Assembly: GCA_934435195.1 (NCBI GenBank)
Contig: CAKSAJ010000040.1
Coordinates: 1 to 17,153, forward strand
Reading direction: 5' to 3'
Length of the DNA stretch: 17,153 nucleotides
From: an uncultured Schaedlerella sp.
GTDB taxonomy: Bacteria; Bacillota; Clostridia; Lachnospirales; Lachnospiraceae
The first letter of the stretch is position 1, and each line of letters begins with the position of its first letter. The position numbers and the translations under genes were made by a program. Under the pieces are notes generated by a model, which did no database searches, was not told the origin of the DNA, and was given only the letters and a program-made list of their open reading frames with translations. Shown here piece after piece: positions 1 to 7,134 of the stretch.

Positions 1-20
1 ATAGGTCGAGGGCATAACCA
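1..20 (+). rRNA. 3' end of 23S rRNA (partial)
   Basis: The first ~20 bases (ATAGGTCGAGGGCATAACCA) match the conserved 3' terminus of Firmicutes 23S rRNA, which normally reads ACTAATNGRTCGAGGRCTTAACCA. The gene therefore enters from the left of the window and the exact mature end is uncertain by a few bases. The spacer from about 21 to 94 contains no 5S rRNA; it ends in the stretch GCAGTTTTGAAGGTATAC (65-82), a sequence type I associate with clostridial post-23S spacers (from memory). Confidence 0.75.
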
Positions 21-94
21 GAACAGGTGATAGGAACAAGATGGATGAAAAAAACTTTGTATGCAGTTTTGAAGGTATACTTCAATAAAGATAA

Positions 95-166
95 TCCTCG
101 ATAGCTCAGCGGTAGAGCATTCGGCTGTTAACCGAAGGGTCGTTGGTTCGAACCCAACTCGGGGAG
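95..166 (+). tRNA. tRNA-Asn (anticodon GUU)
   Basis: A complete cloverleaf can be folded by eye. The acceptor stem pairs 95-101 (TCCTCGA) with 159-165 (TCGGGGA, one T-G wobble), with discriminator G166. The D arm contains GCTCAGCGGTAGAGC, the anticodon stem TTCGG/CCGAA encloses loop CTGTTAA with anticodon GTT, and the T arm contains GGTTCGAACCC. The 3' CCA is not encoded (CTT follows). The gene lies about 75 bases behind the 23S end and is probably co-transcribed with the rRNA. Confidence 0.95.
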
Positions 167-175
167 CTTAGAAGA

Positions 176-205
176 ACATCTCATAGATTTATGAGGTGTT
201 TTTTT
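176..205 (+). terminator. Intrinsic terminator of the rRNA/tRNA operon
   Basis: A 10-bp stem (176-185 ACATCTCATA with 190-199 TATGAGGTGT, loop GATT) is followed at once by a T run (199-205). It begins 10 bases after tRNA-Asn, so it should end the rRNA-tRNA transcript. Confidence 0.85.
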
Positions 206-328
206 ATATATTAGGAAAGCACTTTCCTAATATATAAAAACCGCTCCGCTAAGGATGCACACTGCGGCGTACAATGTAGGTGTCGCAAGCGACCGCCGCA
301 GGCGCAAGAATGTGCAAGGCACATTCTT
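204..328. repeat. GC-rich multi-hairpin intergenic element of unknown function
   Basis: Three structures follow each other. First, a near-perfect palindrome pairs 204-218 with 223-237 (core TTAGGAAAG/CTTTCCTAA). Second, TGCGGCG (263-269) pairs with CGCCGCA (294-300), enclosing a small hairpin GTCGC/GCGAC (282-293). Third, AAGAATGTGC (306-315) pairs with GCACATTCTT (319-328) across loop AAG. The stretch 241-305 is visibly GC-rich compared with the AT-rich surroundings. No protein frame or known RNA family was recognised. It may be a dispersed structured repeat, a small RNA, or a tandem terminator behind the rRNA operon; which of these is unknown. Confidence 0.45.
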
Positions 329-353
329 TGTTCTACGTATTTTTTTGTTAGCC

Positions 354-383
354 TTGAAAAGTATATTAACCTTGTGATATAAT
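354..383 (+). promoter_or_regulatory. Sigma-A-type promoter of the Rrf2 gene
   Basis: -35 TTGAAA (354-359) and perfect -10 TATAAT (378-383) are separated by 18 bases. The start of transcription would fall near 390, about 18 bases before the start codon of the Rrf2 gene at 409. Confidence 0.75.
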
Positions 384-408
384 AGGTATATAGGATTGGA
401 GGAATATT

Positions 409-840
409 ATGAAGATATCAACAAGAGGACGTTATGCAATTCGTGTAATGTTAGATTTGGCAGAACATAACACAGGAGAATATATTCCATTGATGGATAT
501 AGCAAAAAGACAGGAGATTTCAGAAAAATATCTGGAATCAATTGTAGCATCATTAAGTAAAAATGGATTTGTTCGTTCACTAAGAGGAAAGGGTGGCGGA
601 TATCAGCTTGCAAAAGCTCCGGAAGAATATACGATCAGGAGTATTTTACAGCTTACAGAGGGATCATTGGCACCGATTTCATGCTTGGAGGATAATCCGA
701 ATTTATGTGAACGTGTTACTGTGTGTAAAACAATTAAAATGTGGGAAGGTCTGTATAAGTTAATTCTTGATTATTTTGATGGAATTACATTGGCAGATTT
801 ATTAGTGGATTCTACGGATGTAGGAAATTATATCATTTAA
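409..840 (+). CDS. Rrf2 family transcriptional regulator with a three-cysteine cluster
   Basis: This 143-residue protein has the Rrf2 winged-helix fold: N-terminal MKISTRGRYAIRVMLDLA, a recognition-helix region around residues 37-52, and the wing RGKGGGYQLA (59-68). Near the end of the DNA-binding part it has three cysteines, C92, C100 and C106 (C-x7-C-x5-C), placed like the iron-sulfur ligands of IscR, although IscR spacing is x5/x5. It may therefore sense Fe-S, redox or a thiol metabolite; this is inference. The start is set by GGAGG at 398-402, six bases before ATG. Length matches the family. It stands alone rather than next to iscS/iscU or cysteine genes. The downstream genes are a cyclase and nadA, whose product is itself an Fe-S enzyme. 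Autoregulation is common in the family, but no clear operator was found beyond the AT-rich promoter. Confidence 0.9.
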   Translation: MKISTRGRYAIRVMLDLAEHNTGEYIPLMDIAKRQEISEKYLESIVASLSKNGFVRSLRGKGGGYQLAKAPEEYTIRSILQLTEGSLAPISCLEDNPNLCERVTVCKTIKMWEGLYKLILDYFDGITLADLLVDSTDVGNYII

Positions 841-843
841 TAT

Positions 844-872
844 AAGACAAATGGATATAAGTGCGTTATAAT
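844..872 (+). promoter_or_regulatory. Promoter of the GGDEF gene
   Basis: -10 TATAAT (867-872) lies 17 bases after a weak -35 AAGACA (844-849). It lies just downstream of the Rrf2 stop codon (838-840), so the cyclase gene can be transcribed separately. Confidence 0.55.
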
Positions 873-890
873 AGAAAATATAAATAACGC
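863..890. repeat. Inverted repeat overlapping the -10, candidate operator
   Basis: GCGTTAT (863-869) and ATAACGC (884-890) are perfect inverted copies 14 bases apart. The left arm overlaps the -10 hexamer and the right arm abuts the ribosome site GGAGGTGG (891-898). This is a natural place for a repressor, or for an RNA hairpin masking initiation. The regulator is not known. Confidence 0.5.
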
Positions 891-901
891 GGAGGTGGCA
901 G

Positions 902-2779
902 ATGAAGAAGAAAATAGCACTGCTGCAAGGGGGATTCAATGGAGAAGTAATGAAGTATGCTATTCGAGGAATTCGAAAACGTATACAAGAAGAAGGTGCT
1001 GATCTTTATATATTCAGTTGTTATGGCGGAGAAAAAGAAGATTTATTGTACAATCAGGGAGAGTATCAGATTTTTTCATTATTAGATTGTAATGAATACG
1101 ACGGATTTCTTATGGCATCAAATAATATTACTTCAGGAGAAGAGAGGGAAAAATTACGTAAGAAACTGGTTGCTAGTGGAAAACCTGCAGTTAGTATGGA
1201 ACACGAGTTGGATGGTCTATATTATGTCGGATGTGAGAATTATCGAACTGTGAAAGAGATAACATTACACATGATTGAAAAGCATGGGTGTAGAAAAATT
1301 TATTTCATAGGCGGACCAGAAGATAATTATGAATCACAAAAGCGAAAAAAAGGTGTTCAGGATGCAATGGATTTAAAGGGATTGCAATATGAAGAAGCCT
1401 GGTTTCGAAATTACAACTACACATATCATGACGGATATCAGGCCTTTTATGATTTTCAAAAAATGGGCTTGGGGGTTCCGGATTGTGTTATCGCGGCAAA
1501 TGATGAGATGGCAATAGGATATTGTGCTGCAGCCGGTGAGCAGGAATTGCATGCACCAGAGGATTTTAGAATCGCCGGATTTGATAATTTGAGAATTGCA
1601 AGTACATATCGTCCAAGCCTGACAACAGTAGAACGTAAAAAAACAGAGACGGGGTATCAGAGCTGTGATGTATTGTTCCGTTTGATAAATGGTGAGGATG
1701 TTCCTCAGAAAACAACTTTGAAGGGTGAGGTAGTCTATCGTTCAAGTTGTGGATGCACAAGTCATGAAGAAAAACACCAAAATGGAAAAAGGCATATAAT
1801 CGAAACGATGTTAAATCGGAATTATGTACAGAATAATTTTCAGATTTTGCAAAAGAGACTGGTTCAAAGTGAAAATTGGAATGAGTATGCGAATACATTG
1901 GCAGAACATATAATAAATAATATTCCGTGTAGTGCAATGTATATATTGCTTAATAGAACCGAACAATTGGAACAGCATACAGGACAAATCCTCAACAATC
2001 AAGAATACGATTCAAAATTAATTGTGATTTTTGCATTGGAAAACGGGAAACTGGTAGAGTATAAGGAGTTATTTGATATTTCAAAACTAATTCCGGGAGA
2101 AGAAGAGGATGATGAAAAAGCACATGCCTATATGATTATGCCGGTTCATTTCCAAGAAAAAACAATTGGCTATTGTGTACTCAAGGACAGTTTTCAAATG
2201 ATTGATGATGAAAGTTTATTTAGCGGGTCACATTGTATCAATATGTCAATGCAGGTTATGATTGAGAGACTGGCATTGAAGCAGATGAATCGTATGTTAG
2301 ATGAATTGAGTGCGGAAGATGCTATGACAGGAGTTTACAATCGCTTTGCTTTGTCAAGGCATGCGGAAAAGATTTTGCAATATGACCGGCTTGAACAGAG
2401 AGAAACTTTGATACTGTTTAGTGATATTAATCGTTTGAAAATGATTAATGATACATATGGACATAAAAATGGTGATATTGCGATTACAACTGTAGCGAAT
2501 GTTCTCAAGAAGGTTTGCCCGAAACATTCTGTGGTTGTTCGTTATGGTGGAGATGAATTTGTTATCGTAGTTTCAGGTGGTGACTGTAACAAAGGGCTTA
2601 GTATTAAACAGGCGATTTATGAAGAATTAGAACAGGAGAATGAAATCCTGGATATTCCATTTCAGATATCTACAAGTGTAGGATGGGTGTGTGCGAAACC
2701 TGATGAAAAATTATTACTGGAAGAGTATGTAAAACAGGCGGATAAAATAATGTATCAGGAAAAGAAAAAAACAAGATGA
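902..2779 (+). CDS. Diguanylate cyclase with a LacI-type periplasmic-binding-like sensor domain
   Basis: This 625-residue protein probably makes cyclic di-GMP from two GTP in response to a small ligand. Residues 1 to about 285 resemble the sugar-binding part of LacI/GalR regulators (start KKKIALLQGGFNGEVM; later AANDEMAIGYCAAAGE, IAGFDNLRIA and RPSLTTVER) but without the helix-turn-helix. There is no signal peptide or membrane segment, so it should be cytosolic. Residues about 290-455 look like a GAF-type or linker domain. The GGDEF domain follows: DAMTGVYNR at 473-481, a metal-binding Asp in FSDINRLKMINDTYGH, and intact GGDEF at 549-553. The RxxD inhibitory site expected just before GGDEF is absent, so product inhibition by that route is unlikely. 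No EAL or HD-GYP domain is present. The strong ribosome site GGAGGTGG at 891-898 supports this ATG. The ligand is unknown. Confidence 0.9.
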   Translation: MKKKIALLQGGFNGEVMKYAIRGIRKRIQEEGADLYIFSCYGGEKEDLLYNQGEYQIFSLLDCNEYDGFLMASNNITSGEEREKLRKKLVASGKPAVSMEHELDGLYYVGCENYRTVKEITLHMIEKHGCRKIYFIGGPEDNYESQKRKKGVQDAMDLKGLQYEEAWFRNYNYTYHDGYQAFYDFQKMGLGVPDCVIAANDEMAIGYCAAAGEQELHAPEDFRIAGFDNLRIASTYRPSLTTVERKKTETGYQSCDVLFRLINGEDVPQKTTLKGEVVYRSSCGCTSHEEKHQNGKRHIIETMLNRNYVQNNFQILQKRLVQSENWNEYANTLAEHIINNIPCSAMYILLNRTEQLEQHTGQILNNQEYDSKLIVIFALENGKLVEYKELFDISKLIPGEEEDDEKAHAYMIMPVHFQEKTIGYCVLKDSFQMIDDESLFSGSHCINMSMQVMIERLALKQMNRMLDELSAEDAMTGVYNRFALSRHAEKILQYDRLEQRETLILFSDINRLKMINDTYGHKNGDIAITTVANVLKKVCPKHSVVVRYGGDEFVIVVSGGDCNKGLSIKQAIYEELEQENEILDIPFQISTSVGWVCAKPDEKLLLEEYVKQADKIMYQEKKKTR

Positions 2780-2783
2780 CAAG

Positions 2784-2823
2784 ACAGATGTAAAACATTT
2801 GCTTGCAAAAAGTTTACATTTGT
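2784..2823. promoter_or_regulatory. Paired ACA-n2-TGT motifs in an inverted repeat upstream of nadA
   Basis: ACAGATGT (2784-2791) and ACATTTGT (2816-2823) are 32 bases apart, about three helical turns, between the GGDEF stop and nadA. They also lie within a longer inverted repeat: ACAGATGTAAA (2784-2794) with TTTACATTTGT (2813-2823), one wobble. Nicotinate-responsive repressors of the NiaR/YrxA family control NAD genes in Firmicutes through short palindromes, so a NAD-related operator is plausible. I could not check the motif against the known consensus. No convincing -10 was found for nadA itself. Confidence 0.4.
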
Positions 2824-2877
2824 TATACCCTAGAAGAGATATATGTGATTAGTAGTGGAAACGAAAGGTATAGAATA

Positions 2878-3792
2878 ATGAGTGAAACAGTTGTAGAGCA
2901 GATTAATCGTTTGAAAAAAGAGAAAAATGCAGTAATTCTTGCACATTATTATGTAGATGGAGAAGTTCAGGCTATTGCAGATTATGTGGGTGATTCTTAT
3001 TTCCTTGCAAAAAAAGCAACAACAGTCGATGCAGATGTAATACTTTTCTGTGGAGTATCATTTATGGGTGAGAGTGCAAAGATTCTTAATCCGCAGAAGA
3101 AAGTAGTAATGGCAGATAAAAACGCTGACTGTCCTATGGCACATATGGTGGATGAATTAAAAATTAAAGAAGTAAGAGAACAATATCCAGATGTATCGGT
3201 TGTATGTTATGTGAATTCAACAGCAGAGATCAAGGCATTATCTGATGTGTGTGTGACATCTTCCAATGCACTTAAGATTGTTAAAAATCTTCCAAATAAA
3301 GACATTTTCTTTATTCCGGATAACAATCTTGGACGATATACAGCAGAGCAGATCCCGGAGAAACACTTTATATTTAACGATGGATTCTGCCATGTACATA
3401 AAAGTATCCATAAAGAAGAGCTTTTAAAAGCAAAAGAGGCAAGACCGGAAGCGGTTGTAGTTGCACATCCAGAATGTACATCCGATGTATTAGCAGAAGC
3501 AGATTATATCGGAAGCACATCTCAGATTATTGATTATGTGACAGAATCTGATAAGAAAGAATTTATCGTCTGTACAGAAATTGGAGTATTCTATGAATTA
3601 GAGCAGAAGAACCCGGAGAAAAAATTCTATTCCGTAGGACATCGTCAGTTCTGTCCAAATATGAAGAGAATTAGTCTGGAAGGGGTAGCTCAGGCACTTG
3701 AAACATTGGAGCCGGAAGTAGAATTGCCAGAAGATTTGAGAGTGCAGGCAGAACTTCCATTGAAGAGAATGTTGGAATACGCACAGAAATAA
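2878..3792 (+). CDS. nadA: Quinolinate synthase (4Fe-4S)
   Basis: NadA condenses iminoaspartate with dihydroxyacetone phosphate to quinolinate, in de novo NAD synthesis in the cytosol. The 304-residue product is the usual size. It has AHYY near residue 22, and the three cysteines expected to bind the 4Fe-4S cluster: C85 in ADCPMA, C171 in GFCHVH and C259 in QFCPNMK. The HPEC and VGHRQFCPNMK motifs are typical. The start is ATG 2878, preceded by GAAAGG (2863-2868); an in-frame TTG at 2803 would add a non-conserved 25-residue extension. NadB (aspartate oxidase) and NadC, usually in the same operon, are not in this window. The gene is followed directly by a strong terminator and may be read together with the cyclase gene 98 bases upstream. 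Confidence 0.95.
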   Translation: MSETVVEQINRLKKEKNAVILAHYYVDGEVQAIADYVGDSYFLAKKATTVDADVILFCGVSFMGESAKILNPQKKVVMADKNADCPMAHMVDELKIKEVREQYPDVSVVCYVNSTAEIKALSDVCVTSSNALKIVKNLPNKDIFFIPDNNLGRYTAEQIPEKHFIFNDGFCHVHKSIHKEELLKAKEARPEAVVVAHPECTSDVLAEADYIGSTSQIIDYVTESDKKEFIVCTEIGVFYELEQKNPEKKFYSVGHRQFCPNMKRISLEGVAQALETLEPEVELPEDLRVQAELPLKRMLEYAQK

Positions 3793-3813
3793 AGACAATA
3801 AAAGTGAATAATG

Positions 3814-3863
3814 AATAAAAATAAGTGAGACGGGGTAAAAAACCTGTCTCACTTATTTTTATT
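3814..3863 (+). terminator. Strong intrinsic terminator behind nadA
   Basis: A 15-bp perfect stem pairs 3817-3831 with 3846-3860, extended inward by G-T and two G-C pairs and outward by A-T pairs. It begins 21 bases after the nadA stop and runs into TTTTTA. The A run on the other side makes it potentially bidirectional. Confidence 0.9.
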
Positions 3864-3958
3864 GAAAGTATATTGTAACTAAATACCTATTGTAATCTGC
3901 GCTGGATATTATCCTTTATTTATCAGAGAGCTGTGCGTATTGGATTAGCAGGAGCTAC

Positions 3959-3987
3959 TTTACAAAATAAAAAGAATGTGATATTGT
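3959..3987 (+). promoter_or_regulatory. Sigma-A-type promoter of lon
   Basis: -35 TTTACA (3959-3964) and -10 TATTGT (3982-3987) are 17 bases apart, placing the transcription start at about 3994, immediately before the CIRCE element. The 95 bases between the nadA terminator and this promoter hold nothing else I recognise. Confidence 0.55.
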
Positions 3988-3996
3988 TATCATAAA

Positions 3997-4023
3997 TTAG
4001 CACTCGGCAAAAAAGAGTGCTAA
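3997..4023. promoter_or_regulatory. CIRCE element (HrcA operator)
   Basis: TTAGCACTC (3997-4005), a 9-base spacer, and GAGTGCTAA (4015-4023) match the consensus CIRCE inverted repeat exactly, including the spacer length. It lies at the predicted transcription start of lon. HrcA, the heat-shock repressor whose folding depends on GroEL, binds CIRCE, usually in front of hrcA-grpE-dnaK and groESL. Here lon is the only gene it can serve on the + strand. Confidence 0.97.
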
Positions 4024-4069
4024 CAAACATGAACTAAGATTTTTCGATATAGAAAGCAGGGTGAATGAT

Positions 4070-6337
4070 ATGATCGTAGTACCTATTTATGATATGATCA
4101 TTTTGCCGGGAGTAACATTTTACTTTAAGCAAGATGTGTTTCAGGAATTAGAGATAGAAGATGTGAAAGAGGGAGAAGAACTGATCTTTTTATATCAAAA
4201 AGAGGATAAGGAGAGACAGAGCCTGACGGCGGAGGATTTTTATCCAATTGGTGTAGAAGGAAAAGTGGAAGGGATTGACAGGGATGGTAATATCAATGTC
4301 CGAACATTTCACAGAGTAGATATTCATAATATAGAAGTAACAGAGGGAAATATTTCGCTGGAAGCAGTGAATCGGGATGAGATAGAAGATATCGATGCAC
4401 AGGAGTGTCAGATGCGTTTTGAAAAAATGCGTACTTCACTGCTTCGTTTCGCACAGGGATTTCAATGGGGTGTATGGGCCAGAAGTTACATATTGCATTG
4501 GAAATCGATAAGTGAAGTTGTATCTGCATTGTCCAGCTATCTGAATCTGACAAATGAAGAAAGATATCAGATTGTAGAGACGGATGTGTTGTCACAGCGT
4601 ATAGAGAAGATGGAACACGCTGTGTATGAGTTTATAGAAGTGACAAGAGTTGGAGAAGAAGCAGAGAATGCACAACAGGAACGTCATGAGAAAGTATATC
4701 GTGAGGATGCAATTAAGAAACAGATTGATTTTCTGCAACGTCAATTAGATGAGATGCATCCGGAAAATGTATCAGATGTGCGTAGATTTGAGCAGAAAAT
4801 AGAAGAATCCGGCATGAATGAGACTGCGAGAAAAGAAGCTGAAAAGATTCTAAACCGTATGAAGCAAGAGGGAAAAGACAGTCATGAATATGGCATGCTC
4901 TACGATTATCTGGATTTTGTAACGACACTGTCCTGGAAGAAAGAAGAAGTAGAAGCTATTGATTTGGATAAAGCGGAAGAGATTCTGGACGAAGAACATT
5001 ATGGACTGAAAAAAGTAAAAGAAAGAATTATTCAACAAATTGCAGTTATGCAACTGAATAAAAAGCAGTCAGGTTCGATTTTGTTATTTGTCGGGGCACC
5101 GGGAACCGGTAAGACGAGTATTGGTCAGAGTATTGCAAAGGCATTACACCGAGAGTATGTGAGAGTCAGTCTTGGTGGCGTAAGAGATGAGGCAGAGATC
5201 CGTGGTCATAGAAGAACCTATGTAGGGGCTATGCCGGGGCGCATCATGGAAGGAATGAAAAGATGTGGAGCATCGAATCCGGTTATGGTATTGGATGAAG
5301 TTGATAAGCTGTCAAAAGATTTCAGCGGAGATCCGGCAAGTGCACTGCTCGAAGTATTAGACCCGGAGCAGAATAACAATTTTACAGATCATTATTTGAA
5401 TGTACCATATGATTTATCAGATGTATTATTTGTCTGTACAGCAAATTCGTTGGATACAATTCCGGAGCCTTTACTAAATCGAATGGAAGTAATACAGTTT
5501 CCGGGATATACAGCAGTGGAAAAATTTCAGATTGCAAGAAAGCATTTGCTTCCGAAAGCAATGGCAGGAATGGGAATTAAGGCTAAGAATCTGAAAGTGA
5601 CGGATGATGCAATTAGAACAATTATCCAGGATTATACGGCAGAATCAGGCGTTCGAGGACTGAAGAAACAAATGAATACATTGTGCCGTTATGCCGCTGT
5701 AAAATTGGTAAAAGGGGAACAAAAGAGCATTACAGTAAATCCAAAACGACTTCGTGAATTTTTGGATCAAAAGCCAATCCATCATGAGAGTATTTTAGAA
5801 GAAAAGCAGCCGGGAGTCGTTACCGGACTGGCATGGACGTCAGCCGGCGGCGAGATTTTATTTGTAGAGGCGATGTTTACAAAAGGAAGCGGGAAGATTC
5901 AGGTGACAGGTCAACTTGGCGATGTTATGAAAGAGTCTGTTCAGATTGCGGTTAGTCTGGTTAAATCAATGTATCCGGAATCAGCAGCAATGTGGAAAGA
6001 AAATGACCTGCATATTCACGTTCCGGCCGGTGCAGTACCAAAGGACGGACCATCAGCAGGCATAACACTGACAACGGCATTGACGTCATTGGTGACAGGT
6101 AAAGCAGTCAGTCCTCAATATGCGATGACAGGAGAAGTTTCATTGCGTGGAGGGGTAATGCCGATAGGAGGTCTTCCGGAGAAACTTATGGCAGCGCAGA
6201 GAGCCGGAGTGTCGAAGGTATTTATACCATATGAAAATGTAGAAGACCTTGAAGATGTTGCAGATGAAGTAAAAGAAAAGCTGGAGATCATACCGGTTAA
6301 AAAAGTAAAAGATGTATTAAAACGGTTGGGACTATAA
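4070..6337 (+). CDS. lon: ATP-dependent Lon protease
   Basis: Lon unfolds and degrades damaged or regulatory proteins in the cytosol as a ring hexamer. The 755-residue chain shows an N-terminal substrate-binding domain (VPIYDMIILPGVTF), then a helical/coiled-coil segment (about 190-290). The AAA+ module follows, with Walker A GAPGTGKT at 342-349 (K348) and Walker B VLDEVDK (D409, E410). The C-terminal protease domain has the Ser-Lys dyad: S662 in KDGPSAG and K705 in GGLPEKLMAA. All key residues are intact and the length is near the usual size. I start it at ATG 4070 because AGCAGGG (4055-4061) is properly spaced for that codon but touches the in-frame GTG at 4061. A CIRCE element in its leader predicts heat-shock control by HrcA. 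The gene ends inside its own terminator stem. Confidence 0.96.
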   Translation: MIVVPIYDMIILPGVTFYFKQDVFQELEIEDVKEGEELIFLYQKEDKERQSLTAEDFYPIGVEGKVEGIDRDGNINVRTFHRVDIHNIEVTEGNISLEAVNRDEIEDIDAQECQMRFEKMRTSLLRFAQGFQWGVWARSYILHWKSISEVVSALSSYLNLTNEERYQIVETDVLSQRIEKMEHAVYEFIEVTRVGEEAENAQQERHEKVYREDAIKKQIDFLQRQLDEMHPENVSDVRRFEQKIEESGMNETARKEAEKILNRMKQEGKDSHEYGMLYDYLDFVTTLSWKKEEVEAIDLDKAEEILDEEHYGLKKVKERIIQQIAVMQLNKKQSGSILLFVGAPGTGKTSIGQSIAKALHREYVRVSLGGVRDEAEIRGHRRTYVGAMPGRIMEGMKRCGASNPVMVLDEVDKLSKDFSGDPASALLEVLDPEQNNNFTDHYLNVPYDLSDVLFVCTANSLDTIPEPLLNRMEVIQFPGYTAVEKFQIARKHLLPKAMAGMGIKAKNLKVTDDAIRTIIQDYTAESGVRGLKKQMNTLCRYAAVKLVKGEQKSITVNPKRLREFLDQKPIHHESILEEKQPGVVTGLAWTSAGGEILFVEAMFTKGSGKIQVTGQLGDVMKESVQIAVSLVKSMYPESAAMWKENDLHIHVPAGAVPKDGPSAGITLTTALTSLVTGKAVSPQYAMTGEVSLRGGVMPIGGLPEKLMAAQRAGVSKVFIPYENVEDLEDVADEVKEKLEIIPVKKVKDVLKRLGL

Positions 6338-6355
6338 TGCGGTCCCAACCGTTTT
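6319..6355. terminator. Bidirectional terminator between lon and the PAQR gene
   Basis: A perfect 14-bp stem pairs AAAACGGTTGGGAC (6319-6332) with GTCCCAACCGTTTT (6342-6355). The left arm lies inside the last lon codons. A and T runs on both sides let it stop lon from the left and the convergent PAQR gene from the right. Confidence 0.85.
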
Positions 6356-6380
6356 GTTAAGAAAAAAGTATTCATTAAGA

Positions 6381-7037
6381 TTAAGGTAAAAGTGCATACA
6401 TAACTACGAAGTGGCACATACTTCCACCCATTACGAATAAATGAAAAATTTCATGACTTCCGAAATTTTTATGTTTACTGTTAAAAATCGGAAGCTTTAA
6501 TGCGTAGATAATACCGCCAACAGTATAAATAATGCCGCCTGTCAGAAGCCATATAAAGGAAGTGCGGCTCATTGAGTTTAATATCTGAGTGAAAGCAAGA
6601 ACACATGTCCAGCCCATTCCGATATAGAGAATGGATGAAACCCACTTCGGACAGTAAACCCAGAAGGCTTTAATAAGAATACCTACGATAGCGAAGCTCC
6701 ACACAATGGCCAGGAGAATAAGTCCGGTTTTTCCTTTTAATACCAATAAACAAATTGGTGTGTAGCTTCCTGCAATTAATACGGAAATCATCATATGATC
6801 CCATTTTTTCAAAATCGTATTGATTTTAGCAGAAATATCAAATGTATGATAAGTTGTACTGGCTGCATACAATAAAATCATGCTTGCAGAGTAGACTGCA
6901 AGTGAGATAACGTAAATACGGCTAGGTTCGCGAGCAGCTTTGATCAGTAATGGGACAGCTGCAAAGATTGCCATTAACATTCCTATAAAATGAGTGATCG
7001 CACTGCCAGGTTCTTTAATATGATGTTGTGATTTCAT
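6381..7037 (-). CDS. PAQR/hemolysin III family membrane protein (YqfA/TrhA type)
   Basis: This 218-residue protein has about seven hydrophobic segments and sits in the cytoplasmic membrane. It carries the family's metal-site signatures: S-x3-H in ASTTYHTF (residues about 59-66), DHMMISVLIAGSYTP (80-94), and a C-terminal HEIFHLFVMGGSMCH. PAQR proteins resemble hydrolases with a zinc site. The E. coli relative has been linked to membrane fluidity/energetics, and the old name hemolysin does not establish a toxin role. GGAGGA lies eight bases before ATG (7037, reading leftward). It is convergent with lon and not in an operon with the carbamate kinase gene upstream, which ends in its own terminator. 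The substrate is unknown. Confidence 0.9.
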   Translation of the reverse strand: MKSQHHIKEPGSAITHFIGMLMAIFAAVPLLIKAAREPSRIYVISLAVYSASMILLYAASTTYHTFDISAKINTILKKWDHMMISVLIAGSYTPICLLVLKGKTGLILLAIVWSFAIVGILIKAFWVYCPKWVSSILYIGMGWTCVLAFTQILNSMSRTSFIWLLTGGIIYTVGGIIYALKLPIFNSKHKNFGSHEIFHLFVMGGSMCHFVVMYALLP

Positions 7038-7089
7038 GATTCATTCCTCCATTCTTTTATATCAATTGAAATATATTCATGTTTGTTAG

Positions 7090-7095
7090 ATTATA
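7090..7095 (-). promoter_or_regulatory. Probable -10 of the PAQR gene
   Basis: On the minus strand these bases read TATAAT, 53 bases before the PAQR start codon. No good -35 is present at 16-18 bases (CTATTT at 17), so the site is weak or needs an activator. Confidence 0.35.
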
Positions 7096-7134
7096 TGAAT
7101 AGTTAACATACAAAATAGAATTGAATAACGTTAC

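Noticed and set aside
2803..2877. Upstream TTG start extending nadA by 25 residues
   Set aside because: The extension is not conserved in NadA and covers the presumed operator; ATG 2878 has a proper ribosome site.
3869..3994. Frame upstream of lon containing RIGLAGATLQNKKNVILLS
   Set aside because: No start codon or ribosome site, only about 40 residues, and the promoter and CIRCE element account for the region.
4061..4069. GTG start of lon at 4061
   Set aside because: The ribosome site touches it; ATG 4070, three codons on, is correctly spaced.
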